This document shows positions 14,398 through 25,060 of a DNA stretch of 64,000 bases, one piece after another. The stretch is from Brachypodium distachyon (Eukaryota > Streptophyta > Magnoliopsida > Poales > Poaceae). The notes under the pieces are model-generated. The model made no database searches, was not told the DNA's origin, and was given only the letters and a program-made list of their open reading frames with translations. How positions within the stretch are numbered: position 1 is the first letter of the stretch; each line of letters begins with the position of its first letter. The stretch spans positions 42,001,237-42,065,236 of the forward strand of contig NC_016133.3 in NCBI RefSeq assembly GCF_000005505.3, written 5' to 3'. The translations under genes and the position numbers were made by a program.

Positions 14398-17300
14398 TTA
14401 GCCACTTTTGGCGACAATCCCGCCGCCGTAGTAATCCCCACTCGATTTGAGTACCTCCTTGTTGAGGATTTCGCCGATGTCCTTCTGGATCTCGTACACG
14501 AGAATTTCTGAGTTGTGCCCTAACTCGACGTTGGCCAGAAACCAATTTCTCACTTCTTCGAAGGTCTTCTTCCCCTTCGGCTTGAAGTCGTTGATCATCT
14601 GCTGAATAGTGTGCGCGCAGTAGTAACCACGGTAGACGGATCCTTGAGGCTGTTGCTCGCAGGGGAAGTTGAAAGTGTGCCTGAGGGGAGCGTCACGATT
14701 GCGGTTGAAGCTAGGCATCGCGTACCATTTCACCGCGTCGCGATAGGCTGCGTCGATGACATATTTGATCGGCTCAAAGTCGCGTTGTGGTTCATTCCCC
14801 TTGCGTCGCAGTGGATCAAAATATGTGACCCCTCCCATATCGAGGCTGATGGCGATTGTCACCCAATGGCCGCTGTTTCACAAAAAGACGCACATTGTAT
14901 TAGCCAAAAAATATAACAAGCAAGTCTTCCGACGGAAAAAGATGTATGTATTCACGCGAATTGAAAACAACTTACTGTAGATGGTACAATATCAATACAA
15001 AACGGCGGTCTTGGTGCTTCAACATGAATTGAGGTATTCAATCGCCAACCTTCTACTTTCGGCCAACAATGGGTCTGGACCAAGCAAAGTGGCGTTGAAG
15101 AGAAGGGGGTCGGCGACGGCCATCCCATATTGCTTCACCCTATAGGCCTCCCTTGTGTAGTGTACACACCACAGTCTTAATATGGCGTTGTCGAGGCACT
15201 TGCAGTTGAAGAGGTGAAACGAGTCGAGGAAGTCAATGCCGAAGGTAACGTTGTTTTCCCTCTGGATTTACCCCGTATTGGAGTCGAAGAAGCCATAATG
15301 CTTTGGCACTCGAACCTAATTTTCAGATTTGTTAGGTCTGCGTCTGATGATGCCACATTCATGTATTTTTCATGGAGCTCTTGCATCTCCCGTAGCAGGC
15401 GATACAGGTCATCCTGAGACACCATCGGTTGTCCGGGGTGGAACAACAAAAATTGGGAGAATTGCCTGTCCATGAAATAAGATCCATCAGGCAATCTATC
15501 TCCAACACGGGGGTGGGTGGGCATCTTCAGAATGTCTGGTCGCTCTTCCCAAATCCCTTCTATCTGCGGCGCGGTCTTTGGTTGTCTTCCCGTAGAAGAC
15601 GACTCTTTCCCCTCCTTGGAGGAGCCCTTGCTTGCCTTGCTGCCTGTCCCCCTCTTGTTTTTCTTGCGTCTCAGGAAATCGGAACTGTCCGGTTTATGGG
15701 GGACCTGCATCCCAGATAGGGCACTTGGACGGGGCTCCAACGGGGCCGATTGTGCCGCGGCTCTCCGAGGGACAGGTCTTGGTGCGGATGGCTTCGGAGC
15801 TTCGGGTTTGGGCGGCGACGGAGGATTTTGGCCTTCATTGTCGTCGCTGCACTCCGCCGCAGGTGAGAAGTCTCGTTTCGCGGGCTCGTAGTCCAAAGGA
15901 CCGGGTTAGGCGCCAAGCGGCAACGGAGACGTCAGGCGCCGGGCGGGTGGAGACGGAGCGAGGCGGGGCGACGGAGATGGAGAAGGCTCCGTAGCGAGGA
16001 CCACCAACCTCCTAGGCCAGATGAGGTAGGAGTTGACGCAATCTCTTAGGGTCGTCGCCTCTTCGTGCGGAGGATAAGGGACCGGTTCGTCCTCGAAGCC
16101 CTTGAGCACGGAGTCCACCTGCACCCTGACCATGTCGTCTCGCAAGGTCACGTGGTGCACCACGGACATACGCGGCATCAGCAACCCGCGCGCGCCCAGA
16201 GGATTCCCCACCGTCAGCATGTGTAGCCAGCATTTGACGCCCTTCTGCGCATGACAAACATAGCAACATCATTAATAGATTGGAGCATGATAGTGGTATT
16301 TCACTATTTTTGTAGCGCGGGAAGACGCTTACCGTGAGGTTCTCGTCGGGTGGCCCAAGCGGGTCAAGCTGGCACTCGGTGCCGGAGCATGAGGTGCTCT
16401 TATTGGGTAACGGGGACGGATCCGGTGTGGGTGGGGTTGGTTGGATGGGCGCCGGCAGAAAAACACCGTGATCAATGAAGTTGTCGACGTCACGCTGGGC
16501 CCTTGCATGCCGCATGAGCTTCCTGAGCTCCTCCCTCGCCAACACCCGGATCTTCTCATCTAATTCCCCTGAGCTATGTTCTTTGCAGAACGCTTTTCCG
16601 CATTTGCGGGAACCTTGCTCTTTCGCCATCTGCATGTGAAAGGGCCCGGAACCGACACCTCGCATATGGCCCCCGTGCTCATTTCGTTGCAGAGCGTAGC
16701 TGATGGCATCATCCCACTGTTGGTTGATAGACGAGTGGGAGCCATCCGACTCCCACTCTGCCATTGCACCCTGTATACAAAAAACAACATGCTCGGTGTT
16801 AATCTTATATGTGAGTATAAGAAGCCCAACCGATAAAAGAAAATGTCAGGACGAGGCCTTACGAGTGCAGCCTCTTGCTTCTCTGACATAGGCTCCAGGC
16901 CCGCCCACTGATTTGCGGTCATGGACAACCGCAGCCATTTGCTGGAGCGCTCACCGCGAAGCAAAATTGGGACCCTCGGCTGTATACCGGCTTGGTCCAA
17001 TGCGGCGTCCTCCTTCGCCCACACCTTCTCCTTTCCGTGGCGTCCACGGCTGCCGAGGCGGTGGTCGAAGGGCCTTTTCTCACGAAGCTCATTGTACCAT
17101 TTTTGGCTGGCCTTGAATTCATCTGACCTGACCCACACCTAGAACCTCTCTCAGTCCTCCTCCGAGATCCCCTTCCAGTGCTTGTTAACCACTGTCTTCC
17201 AGTCTTTGCCGATGAGCTTCCTGCAGTTATATTGCCACGTGCTCTGGCCTTCCTCATGACTTGGTGCATCCGCCACTCCAACCGTCTCCTGATCTCATCA

Positions 17301-17755
17301 TTGGCAGGCATGAACCGCTTCCATGCCGCCTTGTAACAGTCCTGCTTCACATCTTCCGGGACATCGCTCCATCTTTGATAGATCCGAGCGCGTACCCGTA
17401 CGATGGCGTTGCATGTGTTCGAGAATCTTTCTGCAGCCTCCACCAGTTCCTCCGGGTAGCTTTCTTTATTTAGCTTGGTGACGACCCACGACTCCATCGG
17501 CACCTTGTTCGCCCCCTGCTTGGACTTCGACTGAGTAGTCAACTCCGTAGCCTGAGACATCGCACCCTGGGCTTCTTCCTCGTTAGCTGCTTCTTCAAGG
17601 AGCAGCTGCTCCTCGGCTCCTTCAAGGAACAACTGCTCCTCGGCTCCTTCTTCGCCATGCTCGAAGCCATCGCTCATGGCAATTTCCGAGCCCGAGGAAG
17701 ATGCCCCCGCTTCTTCTTCGACTTCTCCCTCCACACCCGGTGGTTGCTCAGGCAC
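14398..17755 (-). pseudogene. CACTA second ORF (Transposase_24 / DUF8039-like), broken
   Basis: Multi-exon relic of the non-TNPD transposon protein. The first block (17755-17260) has an acidic N-terminus, then ANKVPMESWVVTKLNKESYP and VRARIYQRWSDVPEDVK, a Transposase_24-like region. It frameshifts near 17255 into the segment ending EEDWERF, where a TAG stop (about 17140) precedes VWVRSDEFKASQKWYNELR. Later blocks cover 16764-16330, then GVKCWLHMLTVGNPLGARGL (16220-15909, resembling the plant transposon domain DUF8039). A TAA at 15908-15906 precedes DYEPAKRDFSPAAECSDD. The last block (14862-14398) contains GHWVTIAISLDMGG, typical of the Ulp1-like C-terminus of these ORFs. At least one frameshift and two stops make it non-functional. 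Confidence 0.7.
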
Positions 17756-18077
17756 CTCTTCAACGTAAGCCTGAGGTTCCTATCCAACACTTATAAAAGT
17801 AATTTTAAAAAACAGATAAATTCGGCATGACCTATGCTGTAAAACAAGAAAATTTCGGCATGACTATTGCTGTAAAATAACAAATGAGTCTACCCGAATT
17901 TTATACCTGCATAAAAAAAACTCCCACCCATATATACCCCTCGGCATGATGGCCGGACCCTTCTCAACGACCCGGCACGATGGCCTGGCCCACAGTCCTC
18001 ATATCAACCGACACGATGGTCAGGATCACATTCAATCATATTTCATCAAACAAATCCATAACTAGCATCAAATTAAT

Positions 18078-18292
18078 CAAATTCAACCATAATTTGACAC
18101 TAAACAACAGCAATTTGATCAAATTGAACCCATTTAGCAGCAAACTAATCAAATTGAACCATATTTTACCACTAAACATCAGCAAATTGATCTAATTGAA
18201 CCAATTTAACACCAAATTCTTCAAACTGAACCATAATTTGACACTAAACAACAGCAAATTCATGAAATTGAACCCATTTAACAGAAAATTGA
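18078..18292. repeat. 72-bp tandem repeat, three copies
   Basis: Units begin at 18078, 18150 and 18222 with CAAATTCAACCATAATTTGA or close variants, and each has ACTAAACAACAGCAAATT in its middle. The spacing is exactly 72 bases. The array sits in the non-coding part of the CACTA region, upstream of the second ORF. Confidence 0.8.
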
Positions 18293-18299
18293 ACCCTAA

Positions 18300-18840
18300 C
18301 CCTTACCTGGGCAGGGGCGGTGACGGCAGCAGGGATGGCCGCGGTGGTGGTGTTGGCGGCGGGGACGACAGCCGTGGTGGTGGCGTCGGCGGTGGAGGCG
18401 GTCGCGGGGGTCGTGGGGGCCGTGGTGGTGGCGTCCGCGGCGGGCGCGGTGGGGGCGGGGTCGGCGGAGGCGGGGTCGGCGGCCCCATCCGTCACGGTGG
18501 GCGGCGAAGTTGCCGCCGAGCGGGTCCGACCGCGCCCCCTGGCGATGGGGGGCGCTCGGCGGTAACGCAGCGCCGCCGGATCCCGATCTAGCGGCCGTGG
18601 CGTCCAGCGGCTTCCCGCTCCGCGTCGTGCATCCGAAGCCGCCGGCGGAGCTACTAGAAGGGCGGCGGCTAGGGTTTGGGAGAAGGGAGGCGGCGGCGCG
18701 CGAAGGCCTAGCGGCATGAGGGGAAGGACAGCGGCCGGCGGCTCGGGCAGGGCTTCGCCTGCGTCGGGAGAGATGGTCGCTGCTGCTGGTCGGTTAGGAC
18801 GCGCGGGACTGAAAATGCGAAATTTCACTAAGTCTCGCAC
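18300..18840. repeat. GC-rich low-complexity tract in CACTA region
   Basis: GGC/GGT-rich sequence (peptide-level Gly- or Pro-rich in any frame) at about 18305-18500, followed by GC-rich leader-like sequence. GCAGGGCTTCGCCTGCG (about 18752) resembles GCAGGGCTTCGCCGCCA at about 24366. This suggests that both transposon ORFs have related leader exons. I do not call a protein here. Confidence 0.5.
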
Positions 18841-19159
18841 GTCAAATATATACCCCAGGGGTCACCAGTGGCGGGTATATGCAAATCCCCGCCACTGGTG
18901 ACCCCTCCTAGGGTTTCTTGTACATGAGACCACCGGTGGCGGGGATTTCCGGATACCTGCCATTGTTGACCCACCAGTGGCGGGTATATGAAAACCCGGC
19001 CACTGGTAATTGGAACGGGAGTGAGGGTTCACGGCATGAATTAATGTCTAAAACTTGTATTGGGAACAAACAATATTATTATACATCCAAAAGTACAACT
19101 GCTATATTTTTTTGGAACGCAGAGAATATAATAGGATTATAATAGTGCATTCTGAAATA

Positions 19160-20100
19160 ATTACCACTGGCGGGTTTCATACAACTCACCGCCACTGGTG
19201 AGTTGGACAAGATTTGGGAAATCCCTAAGTCCTGTAGCATTCAACAGTGGCGGGTTTCAGGAAAATCACCGCCGCTGGTGCCAACTTCTGATGGCGGGTT
19301 TTCCTGTAATCACCGCCACTGGTGGCTTCTACGGGCTGCCGCGCGCTCCCACCTCGCTAGTTTACAAGCCTTTCGACCAGCATAAATAGCTTCCTCCCCC
19401 TCCCATTGTAGATTCCGAATAAAATCAAATGCTGCTCTCTCGTCCACTCCCGTTCGCTTGGCCTGTGGGCCCGGTACCCTATGTGTGCACTGGTGGGCTC
19501 GGATTATAGCCCTGTGGGCCCGTGCTCTTCTGGCCTAGTAGGTAGTACACAGCTCCCGGGTTCTCGCCTGGCTGGGCCCGAACCCGAAACAACCTAGTTG
19601 ACCGGCCGGGCTAAAAAACCTTTTTTCCCTCCTTTTCTGGTAGCACGCACCAGTGGCGGGTTTCACGAAAATCACCGCCACTGGTGCCCGCTTATGGTGG
19701 CGGGTTTCCCTATAATCACCGCCACTGGTACCCCTTCCAGTCGCGGGTTTCAGGAAATCACCGCCATCGGTGGCCTTCTGCAGGCTGCCGCGTGAGGCGA
19801 GGTGGGAGTTTAGTCCCACCTCACTAGTTTACAAGCGATTCGACCAGCATATAAGGCTTTCCTCCCTTCTCCCATCAGATTCCGAATATTCCTCTCGCCT
19901 GTCTTCTGTGCTCCCCGCCTAGCCCGTGGCCCGGTACCTGTACTGTTCTTTGTGGGCTCGGATTACAGCCCCGTGAGCCCGGGTCCGCTCTCGCCTAGTA
20001 GGTAGTAGGCTGCTCCCGGGTTCGCCTAGCTGGGCTCGAACCCGAAACGCTCAGTTGACCCGGGCGGGCTTAAAAACTTTTTTTTCTCCTTTATAATGAA
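19160..20100. repeat. Direct tandem duplication of a subterminal/promoter module
   Basis: Two copies of about 460-480 bp (about 19160-19640 and 19641-20100). Each has CAGTGGCGGGTTTCA and CACCGCCACTGGT repeats. Then come CCCACCTC(G/A)CTAGTTTACAAG, CGACCAGCATA(T)AA and GATTCCGAATA. Each ends with the CTCCCGGGTTC, GGGC(C/T)CGAACCCGAAAC and GTTGACC blocks. A shorter third relative lies at 24612-24665 (CCACCTCGCTAGTTTACATG with CCGACCAGCATAAAAGG). Confidence 0.8.
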
Positions 20101-20321
20101 AATAACATGTAATAAGATTTACAAAAAATCCATATCTCTTAATTGTTTCCGAAATCGAAACAAGCAAACAAAATATGCATTCACACTAGAAAAATATTTC
20201 GAACAAATTTACGGCATTTGTTTTCAAATTTGAACAATTTAAAATTCGAACCTCGTTAGAATTCAAATTACATTGAAAATCATCAACGAGCATAATTGAT
20301 CAAAATTACACAAATAGTGAA

Positions 20322-23300
20322 CTATTGGACAATTTTGTCTTTTTTCTTTGTTGTCTTCTCTTTCCTCTTATACGTTTGGATCTCATCGTGGTTGCTTTTG
20401 GTGTAGGCCCCGTCTTGTGTGGTTAATTTTGACTTCTTTCTTGTCTGGATCGTCGGTCTTGCCACCTCTTCTTCTTGCCTGGTCGTGGGATCGGGGAGAC
20501 CTTCATAGTCTTGTTGTGAAGTTACTCCGTCGACCCCAACAATGCTCCTTTTACCTCTCCTCACGACTACGCGGTTTTTCGCTATCGGGTCTTCTATGAA
20601 GAAGACTTGTTTGCATTTGGAAGCAAACTGCCATGGTTCAAGCAGTGCCGAGAGTCTTTTGACGTTCACCTGATGACGGGGAACCTCTTTTGGCAGAATC
20701 ATTGTTGTGAACCTATGATCTTCATGCCTGACATCGCGTGCCCATCTGATGCGAAACATGGCGATGGTGGTGAAGGTGTAGTCAAGCTCCCAGATCTCTT
20801 CGATCACGCCGTAGTATGCTTCAGTCTAGCCTTTGCTGTCGGCCCCGTCTCAGCTACGAGCACTATACCGCTGTTTTGGTACGTACTCTTACGGTCTTGA
20901 GCCTTGGTGTAGTACGTATAGCCATTCATTGCGTACGACTGGTATGTCACGACGTTGCGGTCGGGATGCCGTGATAACTTCTGGACAATCTTCTCATGTT
21001 CATTCGCCGCAGCCCTCGGATACCAAAGATCCTTGAGCCACATGGCGAATGTAGAATTGTGTTTTCGCTGGATCCAATCATCATTCCTGTTAGGGTTGAG
21101 GTTTCGAAGTTCTTCGATGTGCATGTCGATGAACAGCTCGACCTCTGGCGTGAGTTGCAGCACCGTTGTGTGTGCTCTTATAAAGTCATCCATTTTTTGG
21201 CGAACATGCACATCAAGATCCTTCCGGCCAAGCCCATCTTCACCTTCTAGCTTCCCCTTATGTCGTGATTCGGGGACCCCTATGGGTTTGCGGTCCGCCA
21301 ACCAATCAGTGCAGAACTCAACGCACTCTTCTGCATGATAGCCTTCCATGATGCTTCCTTCGGGACACCCTCTGTTACGAACATATCGCTTCAACACCCC
21401 GTTGTATCGTTCGGGCCCAAACATGTTGTGCAGGAACAATGCCCCTAACATCAATATCTCATTGGCGACGTGGACCATCAGATAGACCATAATGTGGAAG
21501 AACGTTGGGGGAAAGAACATCTCACATTCACACAATATCTGTATCATTGCGTCCCTCAGTTGCAAGCAAGGGTCCACCGTGATGGACTTTTGGCCGATCG
21601 TGTCGAAGAAGTCACAGAGCTTCATGACCGTCTCTCTCACCCGTGGCTCCATGCAGCCTTTTATTGCAACCGGAAGTAGCTGCGTGAGAATCACGTGGCA
21701 GTCATGAGACTTTATGCCAACCAGCTTATGGCTCTTCATGTCAACGGGTTTCTTGATGCTGGATGAGTAGTTCGATGGAACTTTTATGCCATGGAGACAC
21801 TCGCACGTTCTATGCAGCTCGGCTTTGCTCAGATTGTAATACGCAGGTTTGCATCGCGTATACATCGTGCGTTCACCATCCTTGTTTTCCTGCGGCGCCT
21901 CTTCCTTTATCGGCCACAGCTTCTCCCTTATCCCCATCCACTGTAGGTCCTTTCATGCCTTTGGTCCATCTTTTGACTTGTCCGCGTGGTGCATCATCAA
22001 GCCTAACAGGCTGTCGCACACGTTCTTCTCGACATGCATGACGTCTATGGTGTGACGGCTCTGTAAGAACCTCCAGTAAGGTAGGTCCCAGAACACGGAC
22101 ATCCTCTTGTATGTAAGGCCGCCATCTGGACCAGCAGCCGGCTATGTTTTCCCGGCCACGATTTCGAGGTCCCTCACAATTTCGTATACTTCCTGTCCAG
22201 TCAGTTCCCTCGATCTGTGCCGCCTCTCTGCCCTCCCGTTGAAGTTTTTCTTATCATCCTTTCACTGGTCCTTCATCTCCAGCCACTTACGGTGTCCCAT
22301 GTACACAATCTTTTTTGATTCTGGCAGGAACAACCCTTCTGTCTCGTCCCCGCACTTTGTGCACGCTTTGTACCCATGTGTTGACTGGCACAATGAGTTC
22401 CCGTTCGCCGGGTAGTCATGCACACATGTCAGGAGAGCTGCTCGAAGGGTGAACTCCTTCTTATGAGCGTCCCAAACCTTTCGACCCTTCTCCCAAAGCT
22501 CCTTGAGCTCATCCTTCAGCAGCTTCAGATACACGTTCAGATCAGCTCCAGGCTGCTTAGGGCCCTGTATGAGCATTGATAGGTGGATGTACTTCCTCTT
22601 CATGACAAGCCACGGGGGGAGGTTGTATATGAACAGGATCACCGGCCATGTGCTGTGTTTGCTGCTCAAGTTTCCGAACGGATTGATCCCGTCCGTACTC
22701 ATCCCGAACCTGATGTTCCTGGGCTCTGCGCCGAACTCGGGGAATTCGTCGTCCAAAGTCCTCCATTGAGCCGCATCTGCGGGGTGTCTGAGGACTCCAT
22801 CATCGTTGCGGTACACGCCCTCAGGATCGATATCCACCTGAGTCGCATCGTGGTAGATGAACCACCTGGCCTCCTTCTCGTTCTGGAACCAACGCTCCAG
22901 CCTGGTGCCACACGGGAGATACCAGACCGTCTTTGCCGCCGCACCACGCTTCAATTCTTCCTCCTTGCCACCGTCAGGATTGGGGTCTTTCTTCCTGTAT
23001 CGGGATGTTTTGCATACTGGACAGCTGTGCATGTCTTTGTGGTCGCCCTTATATATGATGCAGTCCAGCGGACAAGCATGGTATCTGATGACCTCTAACC
23101 CGAGGGGGCATGTAACTTTCTTCGCCTCATACGTGCTCTTAGGCAACTTGTTGCCCGAAGGAAGTACCGTACGTAGGTAACTCAGGATCTCCGTGAATCC
23201 CGAGTCCACGATGGTGTATTTTGCCTTTATACGCAAAAGCTCGAGCGTTACTTCTAGCACACGGTTATCCACGTCGGCATTTTCATATAACGGTGTCTCG

Positions 23301-23744
23301 GTATCCTCCCTCAGCTTCTCGAACTTACGAGACACCCTCTCATCCTCGGGGTCATCCAACTGATTATGCAGATGCTGATCATCCAGCATTTCAACCATCC
23401 TACCGGTTGGAACGTCCTGTACTGGATCCTCGCCACGGTATGCTTCTTCACCAGGCTGGTCGTCAGACTCCATGTTTTCCATCTCGATGTCGTCATCGGC
23501 TTCAATGCCATCCTCCCCGTGAGAAGTCCACCTTGAATAACTAGACACAAATCCTCGCATGAGCAAGTGCATCTCGACATCCTCTGGCGGCTCGTACAGC
23601 TTGCTGTTCCGACATCTCACACAGGGACAACACATCTTATGACCCCCTTTTATGCATATCTTCCACGCCGACATCGACAAAAGTCTTCAGCCGCTCTATC
23701 CACTCAACACGTAACCTGTCCTCGTACATCCAAGCACGGCCCAT
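20322..23744 (-). pseudogene. TNPD-type CACTA transposase (Transposase_21 / DUF4218 / DUF4216), broken
   Basis: Starts at 23744 with MGRAWMYEDRLRVEWIERLK, the usual transposase N-terminus. A one-base slip in an A/G run near 23641 shifts it into the long frame 23680-22262. That frame holds CCPCVRCRN, CPLDCIIYKGDHKDMHSCPVC and the catalytic-region FGMSTDGINPFGN. In-frame stops follow at 22264-22262 (TGA), 22144-22142 (TAG) and 21955-21953 (TGA). The later part has DVMHVEKNVCDSLLGLMMH and the DUF4218 segment (KAELHRTCECLHGIKVPSNYS, GPERYNGVLKRYVRNRGCPEGS). A further shift near 20825 precedes a DUF4216-like end with YYGVIEEIWELDYTFTTIAM. The element is therefore not autonomous. Confidence 0.85.
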
Positions 23745-24049
23745 CGAGCTACAACACAACTTTTTTAAAAAATAAACAAATCAGCTTGATCGACAAAAAT
23801 GGAAAATTTCGGCATGACCTTTACTAAAAAAAATAGCATTTTGCATTAAGAAATTCGATGCTTGCATCAAAAACAAATTACCACCACCCACATCGGCACG
23901 ACGGCCGGTATCACACCACATAAAAAATAGACGGCACGAAGGCCGGTGTCAACACACATTTAATATGCTTAACATGCACGTACACCGGTCCCGAGGTTAA
24001 GCTTAACCCTAGGGCTAACTCTCAGGTGCTAAGCTCCCCCATAAGCAGC

Positions 24050-24115
24050 TAGAGATAGAGCTGTAGAGAGAGAGAGCTAGAGAAAGAGAGAGAGAGCTAG
24101 AGAGAGAGGGAGCTC
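24050..24115. repeat. GA-rich microsatellite tract
   Basis: GAGAGAGAGCTAGAGA-type repeat of about 65 bases upstream of the TNPD-type ORF, inside the CACTA region. Confidence 0.7.
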
Positions 24116-24469
24116 ATCGGAGCAAAATTAAAGCGAGAAAGAGAGGGATCTGGGAGGGAGGGCCCTCACTAGGGTGGGGGGGAGCTCCAGAGACAGCGGG
24201 GCAGCCCGGGAGAGCCGCCGGAGAGAGATCGGGGCCAGATTTGCCACCACCGGCCACCGCGCCATTAATGGCTTTTTGGCCAAATTGAAGAAGAAGCGGA
24301 GGAAGAAGGGAGAGAAAGAAGGAGATGGGGGAGAGAGGTACCTTCGAGCCGCCGCCATCAATTTTGGCAGGGCTTCGCCGCCAGTGAGGAGCAGAGCCGC
24401 AGCTGGTCCAAGACATACGCGCGAGCTCGAACAGCTTCGGGCTCGCACAGTATTTATATATAGGAAGGT

Positions 24470-25020
24470 CGCCAGTGGCGGGTGTACGGTTAAACCGCCA
24501 CTGGTGACCTCTAGCGGCGGGCGGAAAAATAAACCGCCACTGGAGGCCTCAGCAGTGGCGGGTAAGGTTACCCTCCACTGGTGCTCTCCCACCAGTTTTC
24601 CCTCTTTAGTCCCACCTCGCTAGTTTACATGAGTTCCGACCAGCATAAAAGGAATTCCGCCGCCCCACTTACCAGTGGTTACTACTCAGTGCTCAGTGCG
24701 TTCCACGTTCTGATTGAGTACTAAACGAATGATCGGGCGGTGCTTAAGGGGTTCAGGGAAGATCACTGAGACTGAGTAGTACCATCATGTATCGGGTGGC
24801 CTACTAGTGGCGGGTATTTTTTACGGCCGCCACTGGTGGTTGTTAGGGTTTCCATGGCCATTTCCAGTGGCGGTGACAAACACCGCCATTGGTGATGAAC
24901 CACCAGTGGCGATGACTTGTTTCGGGACAATATTCACCGTCACTGGTGGCGCTCGTGGATGCCTCGAGAAGTCTCCAGTGGCGGTGTGTTTTTGGTCCGT
25001 TTTAACCGCCACTGGAGGGA
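24470..25020. repeat. CACTA subterminal repeats, right end
   Basis: Two clusters (24470-24590 and 24800-25020) of CAGTGGCGG / CCGCCACTGG motifs in inverted pairs, for example CCAGTGGCGGTGTGTTTTTG paired with TTAACCGCCACTGGAGG. They are followed by the probable 5' terminus of the element. Confidence 0.7.
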
Positions 25021-25060
25021 ATCACGGATGAAATTTTTTGTAACACTGTGTCGTTCTAAA

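Larger units (their letters stand above)
13848..25060 (-). mobile_element. CACTA (En/Spm) transposon region, decayed
   Basis: About 11.2 kb read on the minus strand. The left end has a degenerate CACTA-type terminus (GCTACTCTAGAAAA at about 13848). The right end closes with TTTTTTGTAACACTGTG. Both flanks carry dense subterminal repeats of CACCAGTGGCGG and its complement (13865-14160, 24470-25020), and further copies sit inside (18858-19780). Order 5' to 3' on the minus strand is repeats, TNPD-type transposase, internal promoter-like modules, second transposon ORF, repeats. That is the usual CACTA order. Exact boundaries and the 3-bp target duplication are unclear, and two head-to-tail elements rather than one are possible. 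Confidence 0.75.

Noticed and set aside
18303..18840. Pro/Ala-rich or Gly-rich protein in the CACTA region
   Set aside because: Open in several frames on both strands because of GC-rich low complexity. No conserved motif.
20322..23744. LTR retrotransposon interpretation of the transposase region
   Set aside because: No LTR pair, primer binding site or reverse transcriptase. The motifs (Transposase_21, DUF4218) are CACTA-specific.
13865..25020. Regular short repeats considered as a CRISPR-like array
   Set aside because: They are inverted and direct CCGCCACTGG motifs typical of CACTA subterminal regions, with irregular spacing, in a plant genome.
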